Shown one piece after another: positions 55,201 to 63,903 of a stretch of DNA of 64,000 bases. A program made the translations under genes and the position numbers. The stretch is taken from positions 514,805-578,804 of the forward strand of contig NZ_JABGNA010000003.1 in NCBI RefSeq assembly GCF_013149275.1, read 5' to 3'. The stretch comes from Mucilaginibacter sp. SG564 (lineage in GTDB: Bacteria; Bacteroidota; Bacteroidia; Sphingobacteriales; Sphingobacteriaceae). The notes under the pieces are model-generated. The model saw nothing but the letters and a program-made list of their open reading frames with translations. It searched no databases and was not told the DNA's origin. The stretch's first letter is position 1, and the number at the start of each line of letters is the position of its first letter.

Positions 55201-55379
55201 CGCGTGCTGGTAAAATTCAGTTTGCCGTTGATACTGCCACCGGCCCATTGCTTGATCTTGTTAGTTATGGTCTGTGGAAAAAGATACGGCAAGAGAAACA
55301 TCAACGCCAGTAGACCTACCAGTGTTATTCCACTTATTTTAAGTGTTTTAAATATGATTTTTTTGATTGGCATCGGCAT
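52248..55379 (-). CDS. AsmA-like/TamB-related inner membrane protein
   Basis: A 1043-residue protein with one N-terminal membrane anchor (KISGITLVGLLALMFLLPYLF) and a very long periplasmic region of repeated beta strands. Its opening (LPYLFPQTITNKIKQWAGGSINGKLNFTSTRLSFFKRFPALTLTLNDFLL) is the AsmA N-terminal domain. The C-terminal part, with RMAGFRPRFEGQVSLDGKLNLQFRLGLPPFGIFGIP, resembles the AsmA C-terminal segment. AsmA-type proteins form bridge-like lipid-transfer structures between inner and outer membranes. The C-terminus is charged (KKEDELKETTEDDK). It is a large single gene; the HEPN-like gene follows on the same strand. Confidence 0.85.
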   Translation of the reverse strand: MPMPIKKIIFKTLKISGITLVGLLALMFLLPYLFPQTITNKIKQWAGGSINGKLNFTSTRLSFFKRFPALTLTLNDFLLDGSAPFQNDTLVAAKEVSLAIDLSSVFKSKININKIYLSQALINIKVDSSGKANYNVYQSKGSKPANAADTSSASLGIEQILIEKSRLVYDDKSVPMQIEASDFNYKGSGDLSKDIFDLSSHIAAASVDFVYGGKSYVHHKKVNADLVTSINTKSLAFAFQKNDLLINKLPVKFKGRFEFLKEGYDMDFRITSDQNDLGDIFTALPAEYEKYVDNMDISGNGNIQIALTGKYIASKNIMPDFTFNMKVRDGAVVNKSTPEPVKNLFINMDARLPGLNPDSLNLNVDSIYFNIGKDYFGSVIKVKGIKEPQIFAKINTEVDLQKWNRAFGVKAVDLKGRYSLHLLAEGKYAKGLKRTGGLRPKTETVITSIPKFTLHSAFTDGYIKYANLPEALKNISFNLNAACPDHDIAHATLQVDNLNAIALNNYIKGYLKLSNTAGAMIDAGLQTKFHLSDVKQFLPADSGMDVRGDLDANLQIKGRYIPERGIFPVTDAKLELKNGYVQTKYYPHPVQDIQVSADITNNTSSLKGLKVNIKPVSFNFEGQPFMLKADLHNFDDLNYRVASRGQLDIGKIYKVFAVKGYDVKGFISTNFSLKGKQSDALAGRYNLLANSGTMKVKDVTLRSELFPKPFLIKNGLFSFNQDKMKFDQFTANYGKSVIILNGALSNAIDYAVKPNSVLKGQFNLQSDLIVADDFMAFAGTPASAKPTPTKSNGVILVPANLDLDFAANVKKVKYMGLDISDAKGQMSISKGQIILKQTGFTLIGAPVVMDATYGSTTPQKAYFDYHINAKEFDIQRAYKEVKMFHDMASSAAHVQGIVSLDYKLNGKLNGDMKPIYPSIKGGGVLSVKKVKLYGFKLFSAVGKQTGHDSLAKGDVSKVDIKSTIANNIMTIERTKMRMAGFRPRFEGQVSLDGKLNLQFRLGLPPFGIFGIPMTITGTQENPKIKMGKAKKEDELKETTEDDK

Positions 55380-55559
55380 AAAAGTAATTGCTGATAAGGA
55401 GCCATGAAGATAAGGATAAAAGCCAAATGCCGTGGGTAAAATTATTATTAAGCTTTATTGGTAAAATGTTTTAACTGATGATTAAATACATAAAAATTAT
55501 TCAACCGGTGTATCGAATACACTTTTTTCAACGTATTGTATAATGTCGGTACTATAAGT

Positions 55560-55609
55560 TCCTTGTCCCCAATACGGGGCTCTTTTTAAGAGCCCCGGGG
55601 GCAGGGATA
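55560..55609. repeat. GC-rich hairpin
   Basis: The inner stem CGGGGCTCTT/AAGAGCCCCG (10 bp, loop TTT at 55585-55587) is flanked by a weaker outer stem CCTTGTCCCC / GGGGCAGGG. It lies between the start of the AsmA-like gene and the 3' end of the small frameshifted gene. It may be a terminator for the latter or a regulatory hairpin. Confidence 0.55.
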
Positions 55610-55622
55610 TTTTAACAGTCAA

Positions 55623-55945
55623 TTATGGCTTAGTCCAGAGTAAGAACTCGGCGTTATTGGTACTCGTCATAGAGCGGGTAACGTTTTCAAATCAAACCCT
55701 TTGTATTTTGAAACAATATCATATACCTGCTCGAATCCCTTAGTACCATGTGGGATTATGCAACCGCTATCATTCCCTGCTAATGTTAACCATATATCCG
55801 GCAACCAGGGCCCCGAATCGGTATTGATGAGCAATATGGCTTCCAGGTCGTTCCAGAACAAGGTTTCTGTTTCACGTTCCGGATGTTCAACTTTTACAAA
55901 TTCCGCTGTAACGGTTATTATAAAATCATCTTCGGGCTGTTTCAT
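55623..55945 (-). pseudogene. Small conserved protein with a one-base frameshift near its 3' end
   Basis: The ATG at 55943-55945 opens 92 codons ending at 55667. The protein has a compact pattern: FVKVEHPERETETLFWNDLEAILLINTDSGPWLPDIWLTLAGNDSGCIIPHG, then YDIVSKYKGFD. After GFD the frame becomes LKTLPAL and stops. One base added within the A-run at 55689-55691 (a T-run on the coding strand) gives FENVTRSMTSTNNAEFLLWTKP and a TAA at 55623-55625. The second ending looks like the real conserved C-terminus of this small-protein family (ending in F-L-x-W). So one base is probably missing. Function unknown. Confidence 0.7.
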
Positions 55946-55963
55946 TTAATTTATATTGTTTGA

Positions 55964-56929
55964 TTACGGAATTAAAATGATCTTCCCGGTGCTCTGTTTG
56001 CTTTCCATATACTCATGAGCCAGTTTGCCATAGGCCAGTTTAAAGGCTTTAGGAACCTGCAATACCAGTTGCCCCGAGGTTATCCAGTTAAATAATACAC
56101 CCGACCGTTTAATTCGATCTTCTTTCGAATCCAGGTAACTCCAAAGATCACCGCCGGTAATGGTTTGTGAGCGATCCATCAATAACTCTAAAGATGGCGG
56201 GGGCTCGGGCAAACCGCCTGCTTTACCATACAGCACTACGGTGCCCAACGTGCGGGTTATCTCCAGGCTGTCATTCAAGGTTTTTGCTACGCTGTCATAA
56301 GTCACATCTACACCTTTGCCGCCCGTATAATCCAGTACCTTTTCTTTCCAGTTATCCTGATATAAAAAAACAGCATCGGCCCCTGCTGCCAGGGCGGTTG
56401 TTCTTTTAGCTTCTGAGGAGGTAAGCCCAATAACCTTTGCGCCCAGCAGTTTGCATATTTGTGTAAGCAACTGGCCAACCCCTCCGGCTATGGCATGTAA
56501 CAGTACAGTTTCGCCGGGTTTAACCGGATAGCTATCCGTTGCCAGGTAATGGGCGGTCATACCTTGTAAAAGTATAGCGGCGGCGGTCTCAAAGCTTATT
56601 TCGGCAGGTAAAGGGATAGCATGGGTGACAGGTACGGCAACCAGCTCGGCATTAGCAAAGGGTACATCGCCAAAGCTTACCCTGTCGCCCGGTTTAAAAT
56701 CGGGATGCCCATTATTATCGGCTACTATACCGGCGCCCTCATAACCCGCGATGTAGGGCGGCTTGCCCGATAGATGGTAATTCCCCTTACGCCGCTCGGT
56801 ATCGGAAAAATTAAGCCCGATGGCTTTCATCTCAACCAGTATATCTCCTGCTTTTAATACAGGCGGGGCAATATCCAGATATTGAAGAACCCCGGGATCG
56901 CCAAATGTGGAAAATGTTAGTGCTTTCAT
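55964..56929 (-). CDS. Zinc-type alcohol dehydrogenase/quinone oxidoreductase family protein
   Basis: About 321 residues from MKALTFSTFGDPGVLQYLDI. The longer ORF start lacks homology-like sequence before this. It follows the MDR pattern: an N-terminal GroES-like fold (GYEGAGIVADNNGHPDFKPGDRV), then a Rossmann domain with LHAIAGGVGQLLTQICKLLGAKVIG (AxxGGVG NADPH motif), and a C-terminal tail GKLAHEYMESKQSTGKIILIP. Structural-zinc cysteines are absent, so it is NADPH:quinone oxidoreductase-like (QOR/zeta-crystallin) rather than a true alcohol dehydrogenase. It may detoxify quinones or enones. Confidence 0.9.
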   Translation of the reverse strand: MKALTFSTFGDPGVLQYLDIAPPVLKAGDILVEMKAIGLNFSDTERRKGNYHLSGKPPYIAGYEGAGIVADNNGHPDFKPGDRVSFGDVPFANAELVAVPVTHAIPLPAEISFETAAAILLQGMTAHYLATDSYPVKPGETVLLHAIAGGVGQLLTQICKLLGAKVIGLTSSEAKRTTALAAGADAVFLYQDNWKEKVLDYTGGKGVDVTYDSVAKTLNDSLEITRTLGTVVLYGKAGGLPEPPPSLELLMDRSQTITGGDLWSYLDSKEDRIKRSGVLFNWITSGQLVLQVPKAFKLAYGKLAHEYMESKQSTGKIILIP

Positions 56930-57136
56930 ATCATCTAATATCCATCTTTTTCGGGTCACCTATTTAACATGGCAGGTAATTCAACATAAACAGACAATAG
57001 CATGATATTTTTAACAGCCTCCTACTCCGCCGAACGTAACATTTAATTTACAGATAAAATTTCGGTTATCTGTAGCATTCATACCAGTGTTATACGTAAG
57101 GTTAAGTATATGATGATCTCTACAATAATTAATTTT

Positions 57137-57856
57137 ATGAAATACGTTCAACAAAATTTAAAAAGGCGTGCAGGCATGGTCGGGATGATGTGTTTGCTGG
57201 CTGGGCTACTCACTTCCTGCTTAAAAAATCATGACAATGACTATGTTGAACCACCGGTAGCCTATCTTTCGGTGATCAATGCTTCACCTGACTCACAACC
57301 AGTAAATTTCTTCTTGGATCAAAACCGGGCCAATGATTTTCCTATTAACTACGGGCATGGGATTGATTACATCAGAGCTTTTCCGGGTAAAAGGGTTGCT
57401 ACCTTTTATGTAGCAGGCTCACAGCAAAAGCTCAAAGCCGATACCATTAGTCTTACTGCTCAAAAATTTTATTCGATGTACTTATCCAATGTTACTGCTA
57501 CTCCGGATATGATATTAACCACCGACTCGATCAGTCGCCCTGATGCAGGGAAAGCCACCATCCGCCTGGTAAATGTTAGTCCGGATGCAGGCGCGGTTGA
57601 CCTGGGGATAAAAGCAGGTGCTTTACTGGCCAGTAACCAGTCGTATAAAGGAGCATCGGCTTTTGTACCTATACAAGGCAACAGTACTTACACCTTAGAA
57701 GTTCGTAAAAAAGGAACTACCACCGTTTTGGTTACGTTGGCAGACTTAAAACTAAATAGTGGTTCAGTTTATACTATATGGCTACAGGGCCTGACTGCTG
57801 CCACCGATCAAAAGAAACTGAGCGCTAATGTGCAAACTAACGCCTATTATTATTAA
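57137..57856 (+). CDS. DUF4397 lipoprotein
   Basis: About 239 residues from the ATG at 57137. The preceding in-frame start 27 bp upstream only lengthens the n-region. The leader KYVQQNLKRRAGMVGMMCLLAGLLTSC ends in a lipobox cysteine. The mature part has two DUF4397 repeats: YLSVINASPDSQPVNFFLDQNRANDF and TIRLVNVSPDAGAVDLGIKAG. Both contain the V/I-N-x-S-P-D motif of this family. DUF4397 proteins are secreted and thought to bind cell-surface or extracellular material; function unknown. It ends at a terminator. Confidence 0.85.
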   Translation: MKYVQQNLKRRAGMVGMMCLLAGLLTSCLKNHDNDYVEPPVAYLSVINASPDSQPVNFFLDQNRANDFPINYGHGIDYIRAFPGKRVATFYVAGSQQKLKADTISLTAQKFYSMYLSNVTATPDMILTTDSISRPDAGKATIRLVNVSPDAGAVDLGIKAGALLASNQSYKGASAFVPIQGNSTYTLEVRKKGTTTVLVTLADLKLNSGSVYTIWLQGLTAATDQKKLSANVQTNAYYY

Positions 57857-57874
57857 GTATCGTTTTCAAATAAT

Positions 57875-57907
57875 AAAAGCCTCCGCAGCGTGTTGTGGGG
57901 GCTTTTT
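57875..57907 (+). terminator. Intrinsic terminator
   Basis: AAAAGCCTCC/GGGGGCTTTTT (one mismatch) encloses a 13-nt loop, followed by ATTTTAG. It lies 19 bp after the DUF4397 stop. Confidence 0.8.
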
Positions 57908-58015
57908 ATTTTAGGGCGATGTTTATTTCTGATTCTACAGAAAAAATCATAACAATCTGATTTTGATTAAACTTCATAGATATTTTTAAGTCAAAGCGAT
58001 ACAAAACTTCAACCT

Positions 58016-58735
58016 ATGAAAACATTACTTATCATTTGTTTGGCGATAGCGCTGTTATCGTCATGCAGCACCTACCAAATGAATATCCTAAGCAGTACAA
58101 ACACTGTTCATAATGAACGGACCGGTGAGTTTAAACTGGAAAACGACTCTGTAAAGATCCTCTACTCTTTTGCAGGTGAAAATGTACCTATCCACGTAAG
58201 CATCTATAACAAACTTAACGAGCCTATTTATGCCGATTGGGAACGCTCGGCATTTGTGATGAATAAAAAAAACACCAGCTATGCTGATGGCGTTTTACAG
58301 GTAAATGGAACGCTTTCAGGAACATCTGTAGGCCGGGGAATCCGTTACTCCGATGCCAGTATCAACGCGCAGGTAACACTCCCACAAAATGTAGCTTTTA
58401 TTCCGCCTCATTCCCAGGTGAGTAAAACTATCACCAATGTTGATGGTAAGGAGTTCCAGTACATCGCCGATACACTTTTCGCCAAATCCAAACTACCTTC
58501 GGGCTTTGGCGGTGATCTCAAAGTAAAACTGGCTAAATTTGAACAAGGAAAAAGTCCATTATTTTTCAAGAGTTATTTAACGTTGTACACACTCAATAAT
58601 AATGTGCAAAAACTCATAACCTATCAGAACGATTTTTATATTTCAGAAGCTTTCAGATCATCACTTGGCCCTGAAAATTTCTCGGACTTTGGAGAAAACA
58701 GAGGCGATCACTTTTATATTAAAATACCTAATTAA
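58016..58735 (+). CDS. Hypothetical lipoprotein
   Basis: A 239-residue lipoprotein: MKTLLIICLAIALLSSC ends in the lipobox cysteine at 17. The mature protein is beta-rich, with INAQVTLPQNVAFIPPHSQVSKTIT and a conserved-looking KILYSFAGENVPIHVSIYNKLNEPIYADWERSAFV that resembles an immunoglobulin-like fold for periplasmic proteins in Bacteroidota. I recognise no named family. It lies 160 bp after the DUF4397 gene and converges with the small gene at 58770. Confidence 0.65.
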   Translation: MKTLLIICLAIALLSSCSTYQMNILSSTNTVHNERTGEFKLENDSVKILYSFAGENVPIHVSIYNKLNEPIYADWERSAFVMNKKNTSYADGVLQVNGTLSGTSVGRGIRYSDASINAQVTLPQNVAFIPPHSQVSKTITNVDGKEFQYIADTLFAKSKLPSGFGGDLKVKLAKFEQGKSPLFFKSYLTLYTLNNNVQKLITYQNDFYISEAFRSSLGPENFSDFGENRGDHFYIKIPN

Positions 58736-58769
58736 GCTGAGTAGATACCCTTTAGGAGGAGTAAAATAG

Positions 58770-59024
58770 TTATAGCGAAGTGTTTCTGCTTATGTTATTC
58801 TTTTTCACTAAATAGAAAACAGCAAAAACCACAGCAATTATCGCTAAATACATTGTCCAGGTATCTATAGGACAAGTGCCTATCGGATCATTCAGGTCAC
58901 ATGGTTCACCTGGGTCATCAGCTAATACCATAAATACATTACTCACAATCAGCAAAAGCATTACCGCTGCAGTTTTCCGGATGAAAGACCTATTTACGCT
59001 GTTTATATTTTTTATCTTTTTCAT
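58770..59024 (-). CDS. Small exported protein with PID-CTERM-like tail
   Basis: An 84-residue protein. An N-terminal signal (MKKIKNINSVNRSFIRKTAAVMLLLIVSNVFMVLA) is followed by a short acidic linker DDPGEPCDLNDPIGTC, then PIDTW, a hydrophobic helix TMYLAIIAVVFAVFYLV and a basic end KKNNISRNTSL. This layout (signal, linker, P-I-D motif, membrane segment, basic tail) resembles small surface-sorting tails of the PEP-CTERM/PID-CTERM kind. The W-x tail and the two Cys are unusual. It lies 17 bp downstream of the type IX secreted protein gene on the same strand and is perhaps co-expressed with it. Confidence 0.5.
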   Translation of the reverse strand: MKKIKNINSVNRSFIRKTAAVMLLLIVSNVFMVLADDPGEPCDLNDPIGTCPIDTWTMYLAIIAVVFAVFYLVKKNNISRNTSL

Positions 59025-59041
59025 AACAATTGAAATAAATA

Positions 59042-62000
59042 CTATCTTTTTATAAACTTTCCTTGCCCTATCAATGCCCCGTTTGATGCATCATATAAAT
59101 TAACTATGTATATACCTGGGGTAAAATAGCCCACATTGGCTGTCCAACTTGAGCCTGTAACCTTCCTTTTGCTCATTACAAAACCGGTTGGGCCAATGAT
59201 GCTTAGGCTATAAGCCTTGTTGGATGATTCGTCCGCGATCTGCATTTGAATTTGTGATTCGGCGGGATTAGGATAAACTTTTACAACAGATCCGTTAGGA
59301 GACTGCAGCGTGTATACAACACTGATTTTGGGTGAATAGGTTACCGTTCCGTCCCGGTCGGTTTGCTTTAAGCGATATACATTATCCCCGGTTGAGGCAA
59401 GCAAGTCCGTATAAGTATAGTTGCTGGCACCCGTGCTTTTAAGCTGATATATGGAGTTAAAGTTCCCCGCTTGATCCTGCTTTTCTAATACAAAAGAGGT
59501 AACGTTTCCCTCATTCTCTACTAACCAGTTGATATCAATTCCTTTGGTTGCTTTTTTACCGGTAAAACTTAGCAAGTGATAATTTGAGGGACTTTTATTA
59601 ATAACCAGTTCAAATCTTCCTGCGCCGTAAGTAGCTGTATTACTGTTGTCTAAATTAAAATTATAAGTATTGTTATGAGTCATATCTAATGAATCATTCA
59701 ACAGCTTATCGTGTAAAAAAACAGTGTAATAATCGGGCAAACCACTTATCTCGGTTTTAGAGAATGTATATATCCCAGATGTGGAACCCTTAACATACAA
59801 GGGGATCACCGTTCTGGAGGCCGAAGGCACCGGGTATTTATTCAAGGCCAACCGCACACTATCCGCACTATAACTTGAAAGGTATACACTTGGCCCTAAT
59901 CCATCCAGATCTTTGCCATCCTCTTGCTGATCATAGGTTGACAGCCAACCATTCTTAAAATAAATAGCGCAGTTATCGTTACGAACACTATCTGCCGATA
60001 ATTTCAATTTAATATCCGGGATAACTTCACTTGTATTTTGTGCTGAAACGGAATTTACGGATTGCGCGGCCGGCGGCCTTGCATTAGCAATATGCATTTG
60101 ACCTGGTACCGACATCAGCAAGGGAGTTGGTTGCTGATTGCCATTCACTTTTGCGGCCTCGGTAAAGGTTACTGTAGTTGATGTTGCACCAAGCAGGGTG
60201 ATGAAGAAGCCTTGCCCGCTGCCCAGGTACCTTGAGGCTCCATTGCCATCACTTCCACCGGTAGTACCAATGGTCGGATCCCAATAAGAATACCCTTTAT
60301 TTACAGGATTAAAAACCAGGAATTTTGTAGCAGCTGCAGCCGGATTGGAAAAATTGATCCCCGTATTACCTGATTTTAAATTGGTATTGTTTAAATCCAA
60401 TGCGCTGGCGTACGGGTTACCCAAAAGATAATATCCCGTTCCGGGACTATGTTTACTTAATGTAGCGGAAGAGCCTGCATATGCCCATGGTGTAAAGCTA
60501 ATAGAACCTTGATTTAAAGCTCCGGAAGCTGAAAGGGTAACCGTTTCTGGCGCTAAACCTACGGTACCACCTTTTTGCCCAGGTCCTGTGCCCAGGTTAT
60601 TAATATTATCACCAATAAAATAAAACATGAAGCCATTGCCAACTGGTAAAGTAGTGTTAGCCACACCGGTAATATTAACCGTATTACTTCCTGCAGTTAG
60701 TTTTTCAAGCCCTTTAAATGTGCCCGATGTAAATGTTATATTGCTTGTAGGTACATTTTCCTGGTAAAAATACAGCGTTGGGTTATTATTAGCGGTAGCA
60801 TTAAATCCGTTGGCAGTACCTCCCGGTCCCGAAATGAACGCGTTGGCGGCTACATAATTAACATTAAAAATACCAGCACCAGTGTTAACCGGGCTCGACA
60901 TTAAGCGATAACCACGCTGACTCGTGGAACCTCCCTGTAAATAGCGTTCCACATTCACATTTCCTGTTATGGGAGTGGTATAATTTATAGGCGCGACCGT
61001 AGCGCTTGAAGCAGCGGTTGACTTTAAAGTAAGATATGCTGTGCTACTGGTACCCGCCACCAGCTTTGCTGGGCTTGTCATGGTTAATATACCGGTAGGT
61101 GATACGGAAAAATTGCCAGTACCAGCGTTCATGGTTGAAACACTGGCGGCATTAACACCATTAAAGGTTACCTTATTAAATACCGTACCCGCAGAGCTAT
61201 TGTCAAGCAAGGTTTGCGCGCCCGTTCCGTTAAAAAAGGTAGTACCTGTGCTTTGTGTATATACACCTCCGCTGTTATTAGTGTAATTGCCCCCTATATA
61301 AAAATTAGCTGAGCCCAGATTAAATGTGCCCGTGTTGCTAACGGCGCCTTTAATAATAATATCTCCCCCGTCTTGATTAACCACTGTTGATGCCTGGTTT
61401 GTCCAACCACCTGTTACAGTAACCGTAGGATCGTTGGTATTTAAATTCACAATGCCACCACTCGTAGTCCAATTGTTGCCAACGGTTAAACCTTGTATGG
61501 GAGCCACATTAATGGTGCTGTTTTTATCAGCAACCTTTGTACTCGCACCAGAAAATGTCAGGTTATAATATGCCGGGGATGTTGTATTTATGTAGGTTGC
61601 TGTAGTGGTGGTTGATGGCTCATTAGCGGTGTAAACTATTTGATTTTCGGCATTATTATCACTAAACAAGGTAGTGCCACTGCTACCACCGAATGTAAAA
61701 TAAACATAAAAATTATCAATCAATGGGGTAATAATTGGGGCCTTGTTCCTTAACTCAAAGGTATTAGCGTTACCAACAGCAGTGGCTGTATAACCTGTAT
61801 TATCAGCTATAACCTGGCCATAACCCTTAAAACCAAGTACTCCCGGATTTAAACCCGCAAAGCCATTAATTGTAGGTGAAAAGGTTTTAACAAGATTCAT
61901 TTGCCCCAGAAGCGTTGTTGTCCCTTTTTCTACCGAAAAACAAGGATAACAAACCTGTCCACTGCTTGCATTATTAACCCCGTTGCAGTTGAGTAAAATA

Positions 62001-62656
62001 TTCCCGTTGATAGTTAACTGATTTACCTGAGCCGAAAACAAGGCAACATCAGCAACGGAGCCAGCTGGTTGCGTTGTGGCATCCCCTACTACTACGTTTC
62101 CCTGGCAAAGTACACTCCCCGTTCCGGCTATGATAGCATTAAAAATATTCCTGGGGTCGGCCGCACCTGCATAGTGATTTTGGGCTATGTTTCCGGTTAC
62201 GGTTAATGTAGTTGAAGTTGCACCATTATTGTTAACCGTTAACAGCATGGTATATTTTGTTCCAAAGCTTTGTTGTGCTCCCGAGGTGTTTCGCAAATAA
62301 TATGTGGCAGCTGTAACGCCATTATTGCCAAAGGTTATAGACTTCCAGGTTGTATTGGCAGCTACAATCGGGAAACGGGTAAGTGTAAGGGTTTGGCTTC
62401 CTAAATTTACGCACAAACCACTAATAAGGGTATAAGTAGTAGCAACACCAATTCTTACATCGTCATTAGCGCCGGGAGCCACAGGGCAAGCTATTAAACC
62501 GGCTTGTGCCCAATTTCCGGCATCTGTTACATCGGTACTGTTTCTACCAGTCCAATCAAAAGTTCCGGCTTTAACTGTATTTGATAAAACCAGTAGCAAT
62601 AAACAAGCACCTATTTTAAAACTCATTAAACTCCAAATATTGCTGTGTACTTTCAT
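59042..62656 (-). CDS. Large secreted protein with type IX secretion C-terminal domain
   Basis: About 1204 residues from MKVHSNIWSLMSFKIG. The earlier in-frame Met at 62710 would put 18 more residues before the signal peptide; a later Met (MSFKIGACLLLLVL) is also possible. Repeated Asn/Thr/Gly-rich strands with GTFDWTGRNSTDVTDAGNW near the N-terminus form a beta-helix-like passenger. Near residue 560 a second region begins with RGYRLMSSPV. The last 80 residues are the T9SS type A sorting domain: VVKVYPNPAESQIQMQI, the GTSW-like strand SSWTANVGYFTPGIYIVNLYD, and the basic end KGFIKR-like GKFIKR. It is probably surface-attached. Adhesive or enzymatic role unknown. Confidence 0.88.
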   Translation of the reverse strand: MKVHSNIWSLMSFKIGACLLLLVLSNTVKAGTFDWTGRNSTDVTDAGNWAQAGLIACPVAPGANDDVRIGVATTYTLISGLCVNLGSQTLTLTRFPIVAANTTWKSITFGNNGVTAATYYLRNTSGAQQSFGTKYTMLLTVNNNGATSTTLTVTGNIAQNHYAGAADPRNIFNAIIAGTGSVLCQGNVVVGDATTQPAGSVADVALFSAQVNQLTINGNILLNCNGVNNASSGQVCYPCFSVEKGTTTLLGQMNLVKTFSPTINGFAGLNPGVLGFKGYGQVIADNTGYTATAVGNANTFELRNKAPIITPLIDNFYVYFTFGGSSGTTLFSDNNAENQIVYTANEPSTTTTATYINTTSPAYYNLTFSGASTKVADKNSTINVAPIQGLTVGNNWTTSGGIVNLNTNDPTVTVTGGWTNQASTVVNQDGGDIIIKGAVSNTGTFNLGSANFYIGGNYTNNSGGVYTQSTGTTFFNGTGAQTLLDNSSAGTVFNKVTFNGVNAASVSTMNAGTGNFSVSPTGILTMTSPAKLVAGTSSTAYLTLKSTAASSATVAPINYTTPITGNVNVERYLQGGSTSQRGYRLMSSPVNTGAGIFNVNYVAANAFISGPGGTANGFNATANNNPTLYFYQENVPTSNITFTSGTFKGLEKLTAGSNTVNITGVANTTLPVGNGFMFYFIGDNINNLGTGPGQKGGTVGLAPETVTLSASGALNQGSISFTPWAYAGSSATLSKHSPGTGYYLLGNPYASALDLNNTNLKSGNTGINFSNPAAAATKFLVFNPVNKGYSYWDPTIGTTGGSDGNGASRYLGSGQGFFITLLGATSTTVTFTEAAKVNGNQQPTPLLMSVPGQMHIANARPPAAQSVNSVSAQNTSEVIPDIKLKLSADSVRNDNCAIYFKNGWLSTYDQQEDGKDLDGLGPSVYLSSYSADSVRLALNKYPVPSASRTVIPLYVKGSTSGIYTFSKTEISGLPDYYTVFLHDKLLNDSLDMTHNNTYNFNLDNSNTATYGAGRFELVINKSPSNYHLLSFTGKKATKGIDINWLVENEGNVTSFVLEKQDQAGNFNSIYQLKSTGASNYTYTDLLASTGDNVYRLKQTDRDGTVTYSPKISVVYTLQSPNGSVVKVYPNPAESQIQMQIADESSNKAYSLSIIGPTGFVMSKRKVTGSSWTANVGYFTPGIYIVNLYDASNGALIGQGKFIKR

Positions 62657-62891
62657 TAGATTATGACCAATTATTGAAATTTGAGGCTGCTTAATATCTT
62701 GATTGATCAATACTTCTTATCCCTGATTATTACTCGCTGCGGTGATTAATTAACAGAGGTGTTAAAAAGAACTATTTATTTAATACTATGACATAAATCA
62801 GTTTACCAATCACAGATATTACATAAATTTGATTGTTTTTGGATTAAGTTTAAACTGCTTCGACACACAAGCTAATTACACCGACGAAATG

Positions 62892-62907
62892 GCCATCGGG
62901 CACGATG
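62892..62907. repeat. Short inverted repeat CCATCG/CGATGG
   Basis: CCATCG-GGCA-CGATGG forms a small stem in the otherwise plain 335-bp gap between the T9SS gene (62656) and the barrel gene (62992). Nothing else is seen in this gap. Confidence 0.35.
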
Positions 62908-62991
62908 GAATGTTGGCAATACCGATAATAAACTAACTTTTTCTACGTTACCGCCTAAACTGCCAACCAATTATTACAACAAGGTTCTTCT

Positions 62992-63744
62992 TTAAAATCC
63001 GGAATTTCTGATCAGTTTATTATAAGATACCGTATTGCCAAAATTATACCTGAAACCTATAGTAAAGTGGGCATATTGGTCGGGCGCATTGTTTTTAAAC
63101 TTTGTCGGAGGATCATTATAGCCATCGAGTCCTTCACCAAAAGCATAATTGTGTTCGTAACCCAGCGTAATGGTATAACCTACCTGCTCATAGGAATCAT
63201 AAATTTTAAACTCGTAACCAAAGCGCAGCGGTAATACCATGTTGGTGCTTTTGTCCTTGCCCTGGAAACCATTGGTGCTGCCCACCGGGCCGTTTTGAAC
63301 ATATGCAGGCAGGTTGGTACGCTGTATATCCTTCATATTGTTGGATATGGCGCCTATGCCGGTGCCCACATAAAAGTTTTTGATCACGTTTAAAAAACAA
63401 TTGTCGGCATAATCAATAAAACTTCCCAATTGAACATCGGCATGCAGTAATAAAGCTTTATAGGAGTTTTTATAAATCCGGCCAAAGGCATCTTTATCGG
63501 GAGTACGGCCACCGCCCGAAAGCGTGCCGAACTGGTACTCCAGCGCTACAGGCACGTAAGGGTTAAAATTGTAGGCGATGTTTAAATTATAAATAGGGTG
63601 GTACTCTTCCCTTTTCATATCAGCGTATGCCTTGCCATAACCAATACCGCCGCCAATACCCCATTCATAATAGTTGTATCCGTCCTGTGCCTTTGCAATA
63701 AAACCAGCGATTGTGAAAACAAAAAGCAGAATAAATTTTTTCAA
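62992..63744 (-). CDS. Small outer membrane beta-barrel protein
   Basis: A 250-residue protein with signal peptide (cleavage after IAKAQ) and about eight amphipathic strands with glycine pairs (YEWGIGGGIGYGKAYADM). It ends in the strand YAHFTIGFRYNFGNTVSYNKLIRNSGF. The layout is that of small outer membrane barrels related to OmpW/outer membrane protein beta-barrel domains. The specific function is not known. It is alone on its strand, 335 bp from the T9SS gene. Confidence 0.75.
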   Translation of the reverse strand: MKKFILLFVFTIAGFIAKAQDGYNYYEWGIGGGIGYGKAYADMKREEYHPIYNLNIAYNFNPYVPVALEYQFGTLSGGGRTPDKDAFGRIYKNSYKALLLHADVQLGSFIDYADNCFLNVIKNFYVGTGIGAISNNMKDIQRTNLPAYVQNGPVGSTNGFQGKDKSTNMVLPLRFGYEFKIYDSYEQVGYTITLGYEHNYAFGEGLDGYNDPPTKFKNNAPDQYAHFTIGFRYNFGNTVSYNKLIRNSGF

Positions 63745-63903
63745 AGCTAAATTTTAATCAATGTTCAGTTAAACAGACCTTATCTAAATATATAAGGTAT
63801 TTAATATTGGCAAGGCTATGTTAGACATAAAGGCAAAACCACCCGATGAATAAACAGAAATGGCCGTTGAGCGGGGGAATAGTTAGATGTCTGGCCCATA
63901 ATT

